Assembly (NCBI GenBank): GCA_943371965.1
Contig: CALRWV020000005.1
Location: 240,208 to 304,207 of the forward strand
Direction of reading: 5' to 3'
DNA length: 64,000 bases
Origin: CALRWV02 sp943371965
Lineage (GTDB): Bacteria > Bacteroidota > JABWAT01
Below the pieces are notes generated by a model that was not told the DNA's origin, made no database searches, and was given only the letters and a program-made list of their open reading frames with translations. Positions 7,938-16,905 of this stretch are shown piece after piece. How positions within the stretch are numbered: position 1 is the stretch's first letter; every line of letters starts with the position of its first letter. Both the position numbers and the translations under genes were made by a program.

Positions 7938-9965
7938 CTAACTTATTATCTCACATCCCATCAATCCCAATGATGCATCAATCTCTGCATGATTTCCGAT
8001 AATAATAACAACATCACCAACTTCGATAACAAAATCATCTTTCGGGTTTTGAATGACATCACGGTTTCTAACAATGGCGATAATATTGACTCCGCCTTTT
8101 GAATGAATTTCGGACTCAAGAATTGTTTTTCCCTTAACCGGGGATGATTCAAGAATAATAACAGATTCGGTTGCGGTTGCAGCTAACAGGTATGGCAATT
8201 CATCAATTGTCTGTTTGCTGGTTTCCATTCCTCTGAAGGTTCCGTATTTTTCTTTTCTGATAATGGCTATCTGTGATGAAATGACGTTTCGCGGTATGTG
8301 ATAATGCCGGAGAACACGCGAGAAAATCTCGATGCTGGTTTCAAATTCTTCCGGTATTACCTGATTGGCTCCGAGGTTATATAAATTATCGATGTCATCA
8401 ATGTAACGGGTTCTTGCAATGATATATAAATTCGGATTCATATTCCGTGTCAGTTGAACAAGTTTGGAAGCAGAGTCATTATCCCCGGTAGCAACTACCA
8501 GCATTGAGGCTTTGTGAATTTGAAGCTGTTCAAGAATTTCAGTTGCGGTTGAATCACCGAAAATAACTTTGTATCCCAGATTTTTTGCTTCCTCAAAACG
8601 GCGGTGCTGAATTTCATTGATAATAAATGGAAGCCCGGTCTCCTTTAAAACATGAGCCAAATGCTGTCCGGTTTTTCCGAAACCAATAATGACAACATGA
8701 CCCGATAGTTTTTTTGTCGGTGCTCTTTGTTCCAGTTTTTCTTCAGAAACAAGTTTGGAAAGAGCCAGTAATGGACCGGTTCGAAGTTGTTTTATTTTCA
8801 GTTTTTTCTGAAGCCAGAATCCAACCTGATTGGCATTTGAAATCATAAATGGAGAAATCATCATCGTCAGAATACTGGCCCCCAGAAAAGACTGGTAATC
8901 AATATCAGTTAAAATTCCTGCACCCAATCCTGCCATTGCGAGAACGAAACTGAATTCTCCAACCTGTCCCGTAATCATTCCGACTGAGAAACCCATTCTT
9001 GCCGGATAATTCATTAAATGAACCAAACCCGCAGTTGCGAGAATTTTAATCAGCAGAATAATAACAGTTGAAATCAGAATCAGGAAAAAAACATTGGCAA
9101 AAAAAGAAACGTTCAGAAGCATCCCGATTGAAATAAAAAATAAGGCTGTCAGAGAATCACGCATTGGGAAAATATCAGCCATAATCTGATGTGAATATTC
9201 TGATTCTGAAATAATCAGTCCGGCAAGAAAAGCACCAAGAGCAAGTGACAATCCCATTTGAGCAGAAATCCAGGCAGTTCCGAATGTCAGAAAAATAACG
9301 GTGAGCAGAAAAATTTCACGGTTGTTAGTTTTTACAACCAATGTCAAAAGTCTGGGAATTAAAAGTTTTGCTCCAAACAATATGACTCCAATTCCGGCAA
9401 AAGAAAGACCCATTGTTTTTGAAACTGACCATAAATCCATATCTGCTGAATTTTTCAGAATCGGAATAAACAGCATCATCGGAACAATGCACAAATCCTG
9501 AAACAAAAGAATACTGAGAGTTAATCTTCCCGCGGGTGAATCCAGTTCTTTTCGCTGTCCCAATATTTTCAGAACAATTGCAGTCGAAGAAAGTGCAATC
9601 ATAAACCCAAACAAAACAGCTTTTGGAGTTGGTATTTGGTAAAACCAACCGATGATTAAAGTTACAATCAAGGTAAAAACAACCTGTCCGCCGCCGGTAA
9701 TCAGAAGAAACCATTTCAATTGGCTGAGTTTTTCGAGTGAAAATTCAATTCCAATTGAAAAGAGCAGTAGAACAATTCCAATTTCTGCAAGTATTTCAAC
9801 AGAATGCTGATTTTCCACCCAACCCAATGAATACGGTCCAATCAAAACGCCGGTGATGATGAATCCGATAATGGTGGGAATTTTAAGTTTCTGGCAAACC
9901 AAAACAATTGGGATGACAACTGCCAGAATGATAATGAGATCGTAAAGTAATGGAATTTCGTGCAT
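7938..9965 (-). CDS. Kef-type monovalent cation:proton antiporter (CPA2) with TrkA-N/C domains
   Basis: A 675-residue CPA2 protein. About twelve membrane helices cover residues 5-385, including the conserved LLLFSIGIEF and FIALSSTAIVLKIL-like segments. A TrkA-N NAD(H)-binding domain begins near residue 420 (VIIGFGKTGQHLAHVL) and a TrkA-C domain ends the protein. Such proteins exchange K+ or Na+ for protons under control of the nucleotide-binding domain. The open frame continues upstream to 10043, but that part only translates a tandem AATGAGT repeat (LITHYSLLITHYS), so the Met before HEIPLLYDL is chosen as start. Convergent with the preceding ABC gene. Confidence 0.93.
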   Translation of the reverse strand: MHEIPLLYDLIIILAVVIPIVLVCQKLKIPTIIGFIITGVLIGPYSLGWVENQHSVEILAEIGIVLLLFSIGIEFSLEKLSQLKWFLLITGGGQVVFTLIVTLIIGWFYQIPTPKAVLFGFMIALSSTAIVLKILGQRKELDSPAGRLTLSILLFQDLCIVPMMLFIPILKNSADMDLWSVSKTMGLSFAGIGVILFGAKLLIPRLLTLVVKTNNREIFLLTVIFLTFGTAWISAQMGLSLALGAFLAGLIISESEYSHQIMADIFPMRDSLTALFFISIGMLLNVSFFANVFFLILISTVIILLIKILATAGLVHLMNYPARMGFSVGMITGQVGEFSFVLAMAGLGAGILTDIDYQSFLGASILTMMISPFMISNANQVGFWLQKKLKIKQLRTGPLLALSKLVSEEKLEQRAPTKKLSGHVVIIGFGKTGQHLAHVLKETGLPFIINEIQHRRFEEAKNLGYKVIFGDSTATEILEQLQIHKASMLVVATGDNDSASKLVQLTRNMNPNLYIIARTRYIDDIDNLYNLGANQVIPEEFETSIEIFSRVLRHYHIPRNVISSQIAIIRKEKYGTFRGMETSKQTIDELPYLLAATATESVIILESSPVKGKTILESEIHSKGGVNIIAIVRNRDVIQNPKDDFVIEVGDVVIIIGNHAEIDASLGLMGCEIIS

Positions 9966-9966
9966 A

Positions 9967-10008
9967 AATGAGTAATGAGTAATGAGTAATGAGTAATGAG
10001 TAATGAGT
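9967..10008. repeat. Six perfect AATGAGT heptamers upstream of the antiporter gene
   Basis: Six identical copies of AATGAGT lie directly 5' of the antiporter start (the gene reads leftward). The array is open in the antiporter frame. Seven is not a multiple of three, so a change in copy number would shift any frame read through it. Confidence 0.9.
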
Positions 10009-10152
10009 TGAAAAATTAATTTGGTAAAATAATAAAGACTCACTTAATATAAGAACAGATCAGCGGAAATCTTAATTATCTGCGTTTTCAGCGTTCTATT
10101 AATTTTTGGTATGAAATTTTCTTATGTGAAAAATCAACTAATCTTATGATGC

Positions 10153-10184
10153 TTTGTCAGTTTTTTGTGTGACAAAGTGACAAA
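10153..10184. promoter_or_regulatory. TTTGTCA / TGACAAA operator-like repeats upstream of htpG
   Basis: TTTGTCA (10153-10159) and TGACAAA (10170-10176) form a perfect inverted repeat with a 10-bp spacer; a second TGACAAA follows at 10178-10184. GTGACAAA also occurs twice upstream of the other heat-shock gene, hsp20 (35144-35151 and 35177-35184). It is not the CIRCE sequence. The regulator is unknown. Confidence 0.4.
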
Positions 10185-10244
10185 CCTATTTAATTCCCTT
10201 CAAAAAATGGGAAAACCAATTTAGAAATTCAAGGAGACGATGAA

Positions 10245-12104
10245 ATGGCAGAGAACGAAACTTTACAATCTGAAACGGGAACGATTTCAATTCATACCGA
10301 AAATATTCTTCCGATTATTAAGAAATGGCTTTATGCCGATCATGAAATCTTCTTGCGTGAATTGGTTTCAAATGGTGTTGATGCCATTACGAAACTTCAA
10401 TATTTATCTGATATCGGTGAATTCAAGGGAAAAGTCGAAGGAAAAGTTGTTGTAAAGGTTGATAAGGACAAAAAAGAAATCCGTGTGATTGACAACGGAA
10501 TTGGGATGACAGCCGAAGAAATTAAAAAGTATATCAACCAGATTGCGTTTTCCGGCGCTGAAGAATGGGCGAAAAAATACGATAAGGATGAAAAAAATTC
10601 AGGAATTATCGGTCACTTCGGACTAGGTTTTTATTCCGGATTCATGGTTTCTGAAAAAGTAGAAATCAATTCACTATCACATGTAAAAGATTCAGTAGCA
10701 GCCCACTGGATTTCTGACGGTTCCACCAGTTTCACCATTGACGCTTCAGATAAAACAGATCGCGGTACAGAAATCATTCTTCACATCGATGAAGAAAACA
10801 AAGATTTTCTGGAAACTTTCAAAGTGAAAGAAATTCTGACCAAATATTGCCGTTTCCTTCCTATTGAAGTGGAATTTGAAGGCGAAATCATCAACGAAAC
10901 CAAACCAACCTGGATCAAATCTCCATCAGAAGTGAAAGATCAGGAATACAAAGATTTCTACCAGAAGTTGTATCCATTTCAACCTGAACCTTTGTTCTGG
11001 ATTCATTTGAATGTTGATTATCCTTTCCGTTTAACCGGAATTCTATACTTCCCAAAAGTTCAGCACGAAATGGATGTAAAAAACGGACAGATTCAGTTGT
11101 ACTCAAAACAGGTTTATGTTTCCAATAGTGTCAACGAAATCATGCCTGAATTTCTGACTCTTCTCCGTGGTGTTTTGGATTCACCGGATATTCCGTTGAA
11201 CGTTTCAAGAAGTTATTTGCAGAATGACCGCAATGTGAAGAAAATTGCTTCACACATTACCAAAAAAATTGCAGATAAAATGAATGAAATGTACACCAAT
11301 GACCGTGAAAATTTCGAAAAATACTGGAATGACATCGCTCCTTTCATCAAATTCGGTATGATGACTGATGACAGTTTCTTTGAAAAAGTTCAGGATATTG
11401 TTCTGACAGAATCAACCGACGGAAAACTGGTTTCGCTGAAAGAATATATTGAACGCAACAAGGAAAAAAATAAAGCTGAAGGTGATAAAACCGTCATTCT
11501 ATATACCAACGATAAAAACAAACAATCCACTTATCTGGAACTGGTTAAAGAAAAAGGATTGGAAGCTGTTGTGTTTGAACATCTGATCGATTCGCATTTC
11601 ATTTCTTTTATCGAAAGAAAACGTTCTGATATCAAATTCACCAGAGTTGATGCGAATGTTGTTGACAAACTTATCAATCCGAATGCGATAACGATTGAAG
11701 TCGAAAAAGGTCAGAAAGAAACGCTTGAGAAAATTTTCAAGAAGGCTATCAACAATGAAAAAGTGAAAATCTCCGTTGAGAATTTTTCTTCGTCTGATGT
11801 TGCTGCCAAAATCATCGTTTCTGAAGAAAGCCGCAGAATGAAAGACATGATGCGCAGTATGGCGGTTATGAACAACGGAAAAGAATCGTTGGATGATATG
11901 TTTGATGAATCAACTTTGGTTGTGAATGTGAACAATGAGCTGGTAAGAAAACTTCTGATTCTTGAACCTGCAAAAGGCGAATTGGTGAATGAACTTGCAC
12001 TTCATGTTTATGATATCGCATCCATGGGACAAAAACCGCTTGATGGCGCAAGAATGAACGCATTCATGAAACGTTCAAACAAATTAATGTCGATGATCAG
12101 TTAA
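10245..12104 (+). CDS. htpG: Molecular chaperone HtpG (Hsp90)
   Basis: A 619-residue bacterial Hsp90. The N-terminal GHKL ATPase domain shows EIFLRELVSNGVDAITKL, then DNGIGM and GHFGLGFYSGFMV, the nucleotide-binding motifs. The middle domain contains the catalytic-loop Arg region (LNVSRSYLQ) and the C-terminal dimerisation domain follows. It remodels client proteins in the cytosol. The start is set by a good AAGGAG 8 bp before the ATG. The gene stands alone: the antiporter upstream is divergent, and a REP hairpin and a pseudogene follow. A TTTGTCA/TGACAAA inverted repeat lies about 60-90 bp upstream and may control heat induction. Confidence 0.98.
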   Translation: MAENETLQSETGTISIHTENILPIIKKWLYADHEIFLRELVSNGVDAITKLQYLSDIGEFKGKVEGKVVVKVDKDKKEIRVIDNGIGMTAEEIKKYINQIAFSGAEEWAKKYDKDEKNSGIIGHFGLGFYSGFMVSEKVEINSLSHVKDSVAAHWISDGSTSFTIDASDKTDRGTEIILHIDEENKDFLETFKVKEILTKYCRFLPIEVEFEGEIINETKPTWIKSPSEVKDQEYKDFYQKLYPFQPEPLFWIHLNVDYPFRLTGILYFPKVQHEMDVKNGQIQLYSKQVYVSNSVNEIMPEFLTLLRGVLDSPDIPLNVSRSYLQNDRNVKKIASHITKKIADKMNEMYTNDRENFEKYWNDIAPFIKFGMMTDDSFFEKVQDIVLTESTDGKLVSLKEYIERNKEKNKAEGDKTVILYTNDKNKQSTYLELVKEKGLEAVVFEHLIDSHFISFIERKRSDIKFTRVDANVVDKLINPNAITIEVEKGQKETLEKIFKKAINNEKVKISVENFSSSDVAAKIIVSEESRRMKDMMRSMAVMNNGKESLDDMFDESTLVVNVNNELVRKLLILEPAKGELVNELALHVYDIASMGQKPLDGARMNAFMKRSNKLMSMIS

Positions 12105-12120
12105 GAAAATTCCTCCTAAA

Positions 12121-12141
12121 TCCTCCTTTGTGAAAGGAGGA
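12121..12141. repeat. Hairpin repeat TCCTCCTTT / AAAGGAGGA after htpG
   Basis: A perfect 9-bp stem with a 3-nt loop begins 16 bp after the htpG stop. It may act as its transcription end, although the T-tract is weak. The same family (tcctcctttg...aaaggaggactttg) recurs at 53187-53287 with an extra hairpin inserted. Confidence 0.65.
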
Positions 12142-12201
12142 CTTTAATTTGTTTGTAATTCAGATTTATTTTACTGATTTTTAAGAAAATAGGATTTCTA
12201 T

Positions 12202-12414
12202 ATGATGTCAGATCTTTTTAAAAATCTTCACATACAATATATTTAAAATGAAAAAGGGGAATAAACAGCTGTTATTTTCCCTATTAATGAGTTTGAAGAA
12301 TTATTGGATGACTTTGAAGATTTATCTGATATCTCTGCAAGAAAAAATGAGAAAATCTTTTCTCATGACGATGTTATATCAGAGTTGAGAAAAGATGGTT
12401 TGTTACTGAATTAA
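12202..12414 (+). pseudogene. Dead Phd/YefM- or RelB-like antitoxin gene with two in-frame stops
   Basis: From the ATG at 12202 a single frame of 71 codons runs to a TAA at 12412-12414, interrupted by TAA at 12244 and 12262. Ignoring the stops it reads MMSDLFKNLHIQYI*NEKGE*TAVIFPINEFEELLDDF (two segments of fewer than 20 residues on either side of the stops), then SDISARKNEKIFSHDDVISEL. The core FPINEFEELLDDFEDL and the later ISHEEV-like segment are typical of small type II antitoxins that begin with a NEKGExxAVI strand. The first stop replaces a codon where relatives usually have Val or Thr, and the second one where they have Lys or Gln, so both look like point mutations. No toxin gene remains nearby. 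Family assignment is from memory. Confidence 0.6.
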
Positions 12415-12446
12415 TTTAGAATTTAACATTTAAAATTTATAATTTG
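12415..12446. repeat. Heptamer-period tract before purE
   Basis: Units AGAATTT, AACATTT, AAAATTT, ATAATTT follow the pseudogene stop. The composition resembles the array at 7862-7932. Confidence 0.55.
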
Positions 12447-12450
12447 TTTT

Positions 12451-12475
12451 CCCCTTTCGAGGGGATTTTTATTTT
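12451..12475 (+). terminator. TTCG-loop terminator hairpin directly upstream of purE
   Basis: CCCCT-TTCG-AGGGG followed by ATTTTTATTTT looks like an intrinsic terminator. It ends only 11 bp before the purE start codon, leaving no room for a promoter between. It either ends read-through from upstream or acts as an attenuator of purE. No purine riboswitch-like structure is seen upstream. Confidence 0.55.
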
Positions 12476-12486
12476 CAGGAAAAATT

Positions 12487-12972
12487 ATGACAAAACCGTT
12501 GGTTGGAATAATAATGGGTAGCAAATCGGATTGGGAAACCATGAAACATGCTTCTGATATTTTAACAGAGCTTGGTGTTGAACATGAATGCAAAATTGTT
12601 TCAGCTCACCGCACTCCCGATTTATTGGCTGAATATTCAAAAACGGCTGAAAAACGTGGAATTCAGGTTATCATTGCCGGTGCAGGTGGTGCTGCCCATC
12701 TTCCTGGAATGACGGCTTCAATGACAAACATTCCAGTTCTTGGTGTACCGGTTCAAAGCAAAGCGTTAAGTGGAATGGATTCTCTATTATCCATCGTTCA
12801 AATGCCGGCAGGAATTCCGGTCGGTACCTTAGCAATAGGCGAAAGCGGTGCAAAAAATGCAGCTTTACTTGCTGTTTCCATTTTGGGAAACCAATATCCT
12901 GAATTCAGAAAAGCGTATGCGAAATTCAGAAAAAAACAGACAGACAGAGTGATGAAAGAAAAGCTGGAATAA
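12487..12972 (+). CDS. purE: N5-carboxyaminoimidazole ribonucleotide mutase (PurE)
   Basis: Class I PurE, 161 residues, which converts N5-CAIR to CAIR in purine synthesis. Family motifs are MGSKSDWETMKHA, EVxxVSAHRTPDLL (here CKIVSAHRTPD), and GAGGAAHLPGMTA, with the active-site Ser and His in the first two. PurK, its usual partner, is encoded at 13897 on the same strand. A peptidase gene lies between them: its ATG overlaps the purE stop by 1 bp (TAATG), so translation is likely coupled. A weak AGGA lies before the start. Confidence 0.97.
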   Translation: MTKPLVGIIMGSKSDWETMKHASDILTELGVEHECKIVSAHRTPDLLAEYSKTAEKRGIQVIIAGAGGAAHLPGMTASMTNIPVLGVPVQSKALSGMDSLLSIVQMPAGIPVGTLAIGESGAKNAALLAVSILGNQYPEFRKAYAKFRKKQTDRVMKEKLE

Positions 12973-13886
12973 TGGGGTTCATTTTTTTATTCATTTTCGC
13001 ACTGTTTACTGATAATAATTCAGCAGACACAACATTGCTGAAAAATCACGTTCAATTCTTATCGCAATCGACACCTTCCCGAAATTATACAAATATTGTA
13101 TCATTAAATAAAGCTGCGGATTACATCGAAAACCAATTTCGATTGCATTCATCAACTATTGAAATTCAGAGTTATGATGTTAAGGGGCAAACTTATAAAA
13201 ATGTAATTTGCTCTTTTGGGACAGAAAATAAAGAAAGAATTATAATCGGTGCACATTATGATGTTTGTTATGATCAACCGGGAGCAGATGATAATGCAAG
13301 TGGAGTAGCTGTATTATTGGAACTTGTTAGACTTACTGGTCAAAGCCACATCAAATTAAAGTATAGAATTGATTTTGTTGCTTACACTCTTGAAGAACCT
13401 CCTTTTTTCAGAACTGAAAATATGGGAAGTGCAGTACATGCCAAATCAATGAATGACTCAAGTGTAAAAGTAAAAGAAATGATTTCACTTGAAACTCTCG
13501 GTTACTTTACTGATTCCGAGAATTCACAGAATTATCCTGTTGGTTTTTTAAGTTGGTTTTATCCATCAAAAGGAAATTTTGTTGCTGTAGTTGGTAATTT
13601 ATCAAGTTGGGGATTGGTCGGAAGACTAAGTAAAAACATTGAAAATTCACCAGAAATTGAAGTTAGTTCCATAAGAGCTTTTTCTTCGATTCCCGGAATA
13701 GATTTTTCTGACCATTTGAATTATTGGAAGTATGGATATGATGCTGTAATGATAACAGATACAGCCTTCTTAAGGAATCCGAATTACCATGAAAAAACTG
13801 ATACAATTGATACTTTAAATTTTACCAAAATATCAAAAATTGTCCATGGACTTTTTAACTACATAATAGTAACTCAAACATTCTGA
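12972..13886 (+). CDS. M28-family zinc metallopeptidase, probably exported
   Basis: A 304-residue M28 peptidase of the aminopeptidase type that uses two zinc ions. Visible ligand motifs are GAHYD near residue 94, GADDNASG near 106, the LEE catalytic pair near 137, SLETLG near 168, and the final HEKTDTIDTLNF near 275. The first 15-18 residues are hydrophobic and could be a short signal peptide. It is inserted between purE and purK, with a start overlapping the purE stop; it has no known purine role. No sorting domain is present at the C-terminus. Peptidase family is confident; substrate unknown. Confidence 0.88.
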   Translation: MGFIFLFIFALFTDNNSADTTLLKNHVQFLSQSTPSRNYTNIVSLNKAADYIENQFRLHSSTIEIQSYDVKGQTYKNVICSFGTENKERIIIGAHYDVCYDQPGADDNASGVAVLLELVRLTGQSHIKLKYRIDFVAYTLEEPPFFRTENMGSAVHAKSMNDSSVKVKEMISLETLGYFTDSENSQNYPVGFLSWFYPSKGNFVAVVGNLSSWGLVGRLSKNIENSPEIEVSSIRAFSSIPGIDFSDHLNYWKYGYDAVMITDTAFLRNPNYHEKTDTIDTLNFTKISKIVHGLFNYIIVTQTF

Positions 13887-13896
13887 AAATCAATTT

Positions 13897-15024
13897 ATGA
13901 TATCACCCGGAAAAACAATCGGTATAGTTGGAAATGGACAGTTGGGCCGTATGTCCTGTATTGAAGCCAAAAAAATGGGTTATACCGTTTTAATTTATGG
14001 TCCAGGGAAAAACTCACCCGCAGGTCAGGTTGCAGATGTAGAAATTGATGGTGACTATACTGATTTGAATTCGCTCAGTGACTTTGCAAAACGTTGCGAC
14101 GTTATCACTTTTGAATTTGAAAATATTCCGTCACTTTCACTTGAAAAAATCAAGGAAATTACACCAATCCATCCCGATCCATCAGTTATTCAAATTGCCC
14201 AGAACCGGATATCGGAAAAAAACTGGTTTGTTGACAATGGATTTCCAACCACGCCATTTTTTGAAATCAGATCATCTGATGAATCAAAAACGGCATTTCA
14301 GAAATGGAACTCAAAAGCCGTTCTGAAAACATCCATGTTTGGATACGATGGAAAAGGTCAGGTGAAAATCCAATCAGGTGATCAGGCAGAATCAGCGTGG
14401 GATTTACTGAAAACGGATTCAGCCATTCTGGAAAAATGGGTTGAGTTTACACATGAACTTTCCGTAATTGTTGCAAGAAATGAATCAGGTGAAGTGAAGA
14501 CTTATCCTGTTTTTGAAAACAGCCACAGAAACCACATTCTCGATGTCACCATTTTTCCCAGCAGACTTAGTGAATCAGTTTCAAAACAGGCAAGACAAAT
14601 TGCAGAAGAACTTGCTGTTAAAATCGGATTGATAGGTCTATTGACCATTGAATTTTTTCTGACAAATTCAGGTGAATTGCTGATCAATGAACTTGCACCA
14701 CGTCCGCACAATTCGGGTCATGTTACTTTTGATGTTTGCATGACTTCACAATTTCAGCAGCATATCCGTGCAGTTTGCAATCTTCCGTTGGGAAATACTG
14801 AACCGCTTCAAAACGGAATCATGATCAATATTTTGGGAGACTCATGGATTGATGGGGAACCTGATTGGAATAAACTTCTTCAGATTGATGGATTAAACCT
14901 GCACCTTTACGGAAAAACTGATCCGAAACCGGCAAGAAAAATGGGACATGTAACCATCTCAGGTGAGGATTTGTTTGAAAAAGGAAATCTAGCAAGGGGA
15001 ATTTTAAAGATTCCGGCAATTTAA
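13897..15024 (+). CDS. purK: 5-(carboxyamino)imidazole ribonucleotide synthase (PurK)
   Basis: ATP-grasp enzyme, 375 residues, that makes N5-CAIR from AIR, ATP and bicarbonate, the substrate of PurE. Visible features: N-terminal GIVGNGQLGRM, the ATP-grasp segments KTSMFGYDGKGQVKI and ILEKWVEF, and NELAPRPHNSGH near the end, which binds the carboxyphosphate/Mg site. It starts 10 bp after the peptidase gene and completes the purE-peptidase-purK operon. Its last codons form the left arm of a terminator. Confidence 0.97.
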   Translation: MISPGKTIGIVGNGQLGRMSCIEAKKMGYTVLIYGPGKNSPAGQVADVEIDGDYTDLNSLSDFAKRCDVITFEFENIPSLSLEKIKEITPIHPDPSVIQIAQNRISEKNWFVDNGFPTTPFFEIRSSDESKTAFQKWNSKAVLKTSMFGYDGKGQVKIQSGDQAESAWDLLKTDSAILEKWVEFTHELSVIVARNESGEVKTYPVFENSHRNHILDVTIFPSRLSESVSKQARQIAEELAVKIGLIGLLTIEFFLTNSGELLINELAPRPHNSGHVTFDVCMTSQFQQHIRAVCNLPLGNTEPLQNGIMINILGDSWIDGEPDWNKLLQIDGLNLHLYGKTDPKPARKMGHVTISGEDLFEKGNLARGILKIPAI

Positions 15025-15040
15025 ATTACCGGAATCTTTT
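15006..15040. terminator. Bidirectional terminator between purK and the M61 gene
   Basis: AAAGATTCCGG (15006-15016) pairs with CCGGAATCTTT (15029-15039) in a perfect 11-bp stem. The left arm lies within the last purK codons. Convergent genes end on both sides, and U-rich tails exist in both directions. Confidence 0.8.
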
Positions 15041-15051
15041 CACTGAAAGTT

Positions 15052-16860
15052 CTACCAAACCCGTTTGTTGTCTTCTTTCTTTTTGATGCTGTATTTGTAA
15101 TTATCGTAATTGATTCCGTTGACAGTAATTTTTCTGACAACACCTTTTCTGATCACAGTAAATGTAATTGATTTCGGATTACCCAATTCCTGAAACCAGC
15201 TTTCCAGATCAGAATCAGGCAAAGTTTTTTCAACAGAAATCAGATTCAGAAACTGTCCGTCAGAAGCAACAATGATATCGTTCAAATCAATTCCGGCATT
15301 GTAAGCAGCTGAACCTGGAATTACGTTTGTAACCTGCCACAAATTATCCTGACGGCGAAGTTCCAAACCAAGTGAATACCTAACAGTTCCAACATCAGGA
15401 AGTTTTTCGAATGAGTAACCGTTTTTGTCGAGTGCGTCTTTAAAATCAAGAGGTTTCAAACCATAAACATAATTTGTGAAAAAGTCTGAAAAATCTTTGC
15501 CGGAAACTTCCTTGATTGCATCTTTCAAATCTTCTGTTGTGTAACCTTTCTGTTTCAATGCTCTTGTCTGATAAAGCTGTCTCATAACATCGGCCAAAGA
15601 TTTTTCGAAATTGGTTGCCGATCTGATTTCCAGATCCAACAGCAACCCAACCAATTCGCCTTTGGAATAAAAATTGACGAGTTTATTTTTTGAACCGTCA
15701 TATCCGTAACCGGTTAGCCATGATTCCTGTGAAGATTCTGCCAAGGTTTGCAAACTGTTTCCAGGTGTATCTTCAAACACTTTCATATCCTTAGCCTGAG
15801 TATTGAAATATTTTTCTTCTGTCAATAATCCTGCTTTAATCATCATATAATCACCGAAATAACTGGTGAAGCCTTCTGCAACATAGAGAAGATCGGTATA
15901 ATTTTCTTTGGTGTAATCAAAAGTCAATCCGAGGTTGTCAGGAAATAATGTTTTGATATTCCAGGCATGAAACAGTTCATGCGAAGTAACACCTTGAATC
16001 CGTGAAAAATCTTTTGGGTTCGACATTTTTTTCAATGGACCAACACAGATTGAAGTTGAGTTTTTGTGTTCAACACCATGACTGAAAGGTTTGTCAAAAA
16101 AATGATAAAGAAAATGATACTCTTTGAATGGCACATAATTCCAGAATTCAAACTGGGCTTTTGCTATTTTCGAAATATCATCTGCAAGTGCTTTTATGTC
16201 TCCGTTGGTTTCTCCCTGAACCCAAATATTAATCTGGATATTATTTACCGTAACAACTTCATGTTTAATAGTTGGAGAAATAATAGTTGGACAATCTATA
16301 AAATCATCATAGTTTGGAGCGGAATAATTCCGGTCGCTTTCTTTTTTCAAACCGGTTGCAATTGTCCATTTATCAGGAGAATTTATTTTCAGTGTAACCG
16401 GCAAATCCTTTGAATCCGGTAAATACATGAACAGGTTTGCACCGTTAAAGTAAATTTCATCTTCATCATAATATGTTGAACCTGCATCGAGAATGGTTGA
16501 ATAAAATTTGTAAGTTACCGAAACTGATTTTGCAGAAGAAGTTTCAACTTTCCAGGTGTCTTTATCAGATTTTTTGAAAGGAAGAGGTTTTTTGTTCTGA
16601 TCTATCGCAGAAAATTCCTGAACCAAACGGCTGTAGTTCTGGATCGCGTATCTTCCTGGTCTCCAAGCTGGAATTGCAAAGTCCAGACTTTTGGAATTAA
16701 CTCCTGAAACAGTCATGGTAACAACCATTAAATGTGAATTCGGTTTGTCAAAATTTAATTCATAACTGATTTTCATATCACTATTTCCCGCAAATGCATT
16801 TAGGTTTAAAAGTAAAAAAGCCAGAGTTGCAAAAAGTATTTTCTTCATGTGTTTATCCAT
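15052..16860 (-). CDS. M61-family (glycyl aminopeptidase type) metallopeptidase with PDZ domain
   Basis: A 602-residue exported protein with a signal peptide (MKKILFATLAFLLLNLNAFA, starting at Met 1 or Met 5). The N-terminal beta domain SYELNFDKPNSHLMVV and the middle catalytic domain with the zinc site HELFHAWNIK near residue 300 define family M61; a downstream Glu in VAEGFTSYFGDYM provides the third ligand. A PDZ domain follows at about 505-590 (GSAAYNAGIDLNDIIVASDG). These enzymes are aminopeptidases, with activity on N-terminal Gly or Ala in characterised members. Two ATGs 12 bp apart leave the exact start open. Confidence 0.9.
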   Translation of the reverse strand: MDKHMKKILFATLAFLLLNLNAFAGNSDMKISYELNFDKPNSHLMVVTMTVSGVNSKSLDFAIPAWRPGRYAIQNYSRLVQEFSAIDQNKKPLPFKKSDKDTWKVETSSAKSVSVTYKFYSTILDAGSTYYDEDEIYFNGANLFMYLPDSKDLPVTLKINSPDKWTIATGLKKESDRNYSAPNYDDFIDCPTIISPTIKHEVVTVNNIQINIWVQGETNGDIKALADDISKIAKAQFEFWNYVPFKEYHFLYHFFDKPFSHGVEHKNSTSICVGPLKKMSNPKDFSRIQGVTSHELFHAWNIKTLFPDNLGLTFDYTKENYTDLLYVAEGFTSYFGDYMMIKAGLLTEEKYFNTQAKDMKVFEDTPGNSLQTLAESSQESWLTGYGYDGSKNKLVNFYSKGELVGLLLDLEIRSATNFEKSLADVMRQLYQTRALKQKGYTTEDLKDAIKEVSGKDFSDFFTNYVYGLKPLDFKDALDKNGYSFEKLPDVGTVRYSLGLELRRQDNLWQVTNVIPGSAAYNAGIDLNDIIVASDGQFLNLISVEKTLPDSDLESWFQELGNPKSITFTVIRKGVVRKITVNGINYDNYKYSIKKKEDNKRVW

Positions 16861-16869
16861 ATTGTATTT

Positions 16870-16903
16870 AATTTATAATTCAAAATCCAACATTCAACAT
16901 TTG
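16870..16903. repeat. Heptamer-period tract (CAACATT type)
   Basis: Units CAAAATC, CAACATT, CAACATT fill the gap between two minus-strand genes. This is the same heptamer type as in 7862-7932. Confidence 0.6.
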
Positions 16904-16905
16904 TT

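Noticed and set aside
9966..10043. N-terminal extension of the antiporter frame
   Set aside because: It only translates the AATGAGT tandem repeat and is not conserved sequence.
10153..10184. CIRCE element before htpG
   Set aside because: The inverted repeat TTTGTCA-N10-TGACAAA does not match the CIRCE sequence.
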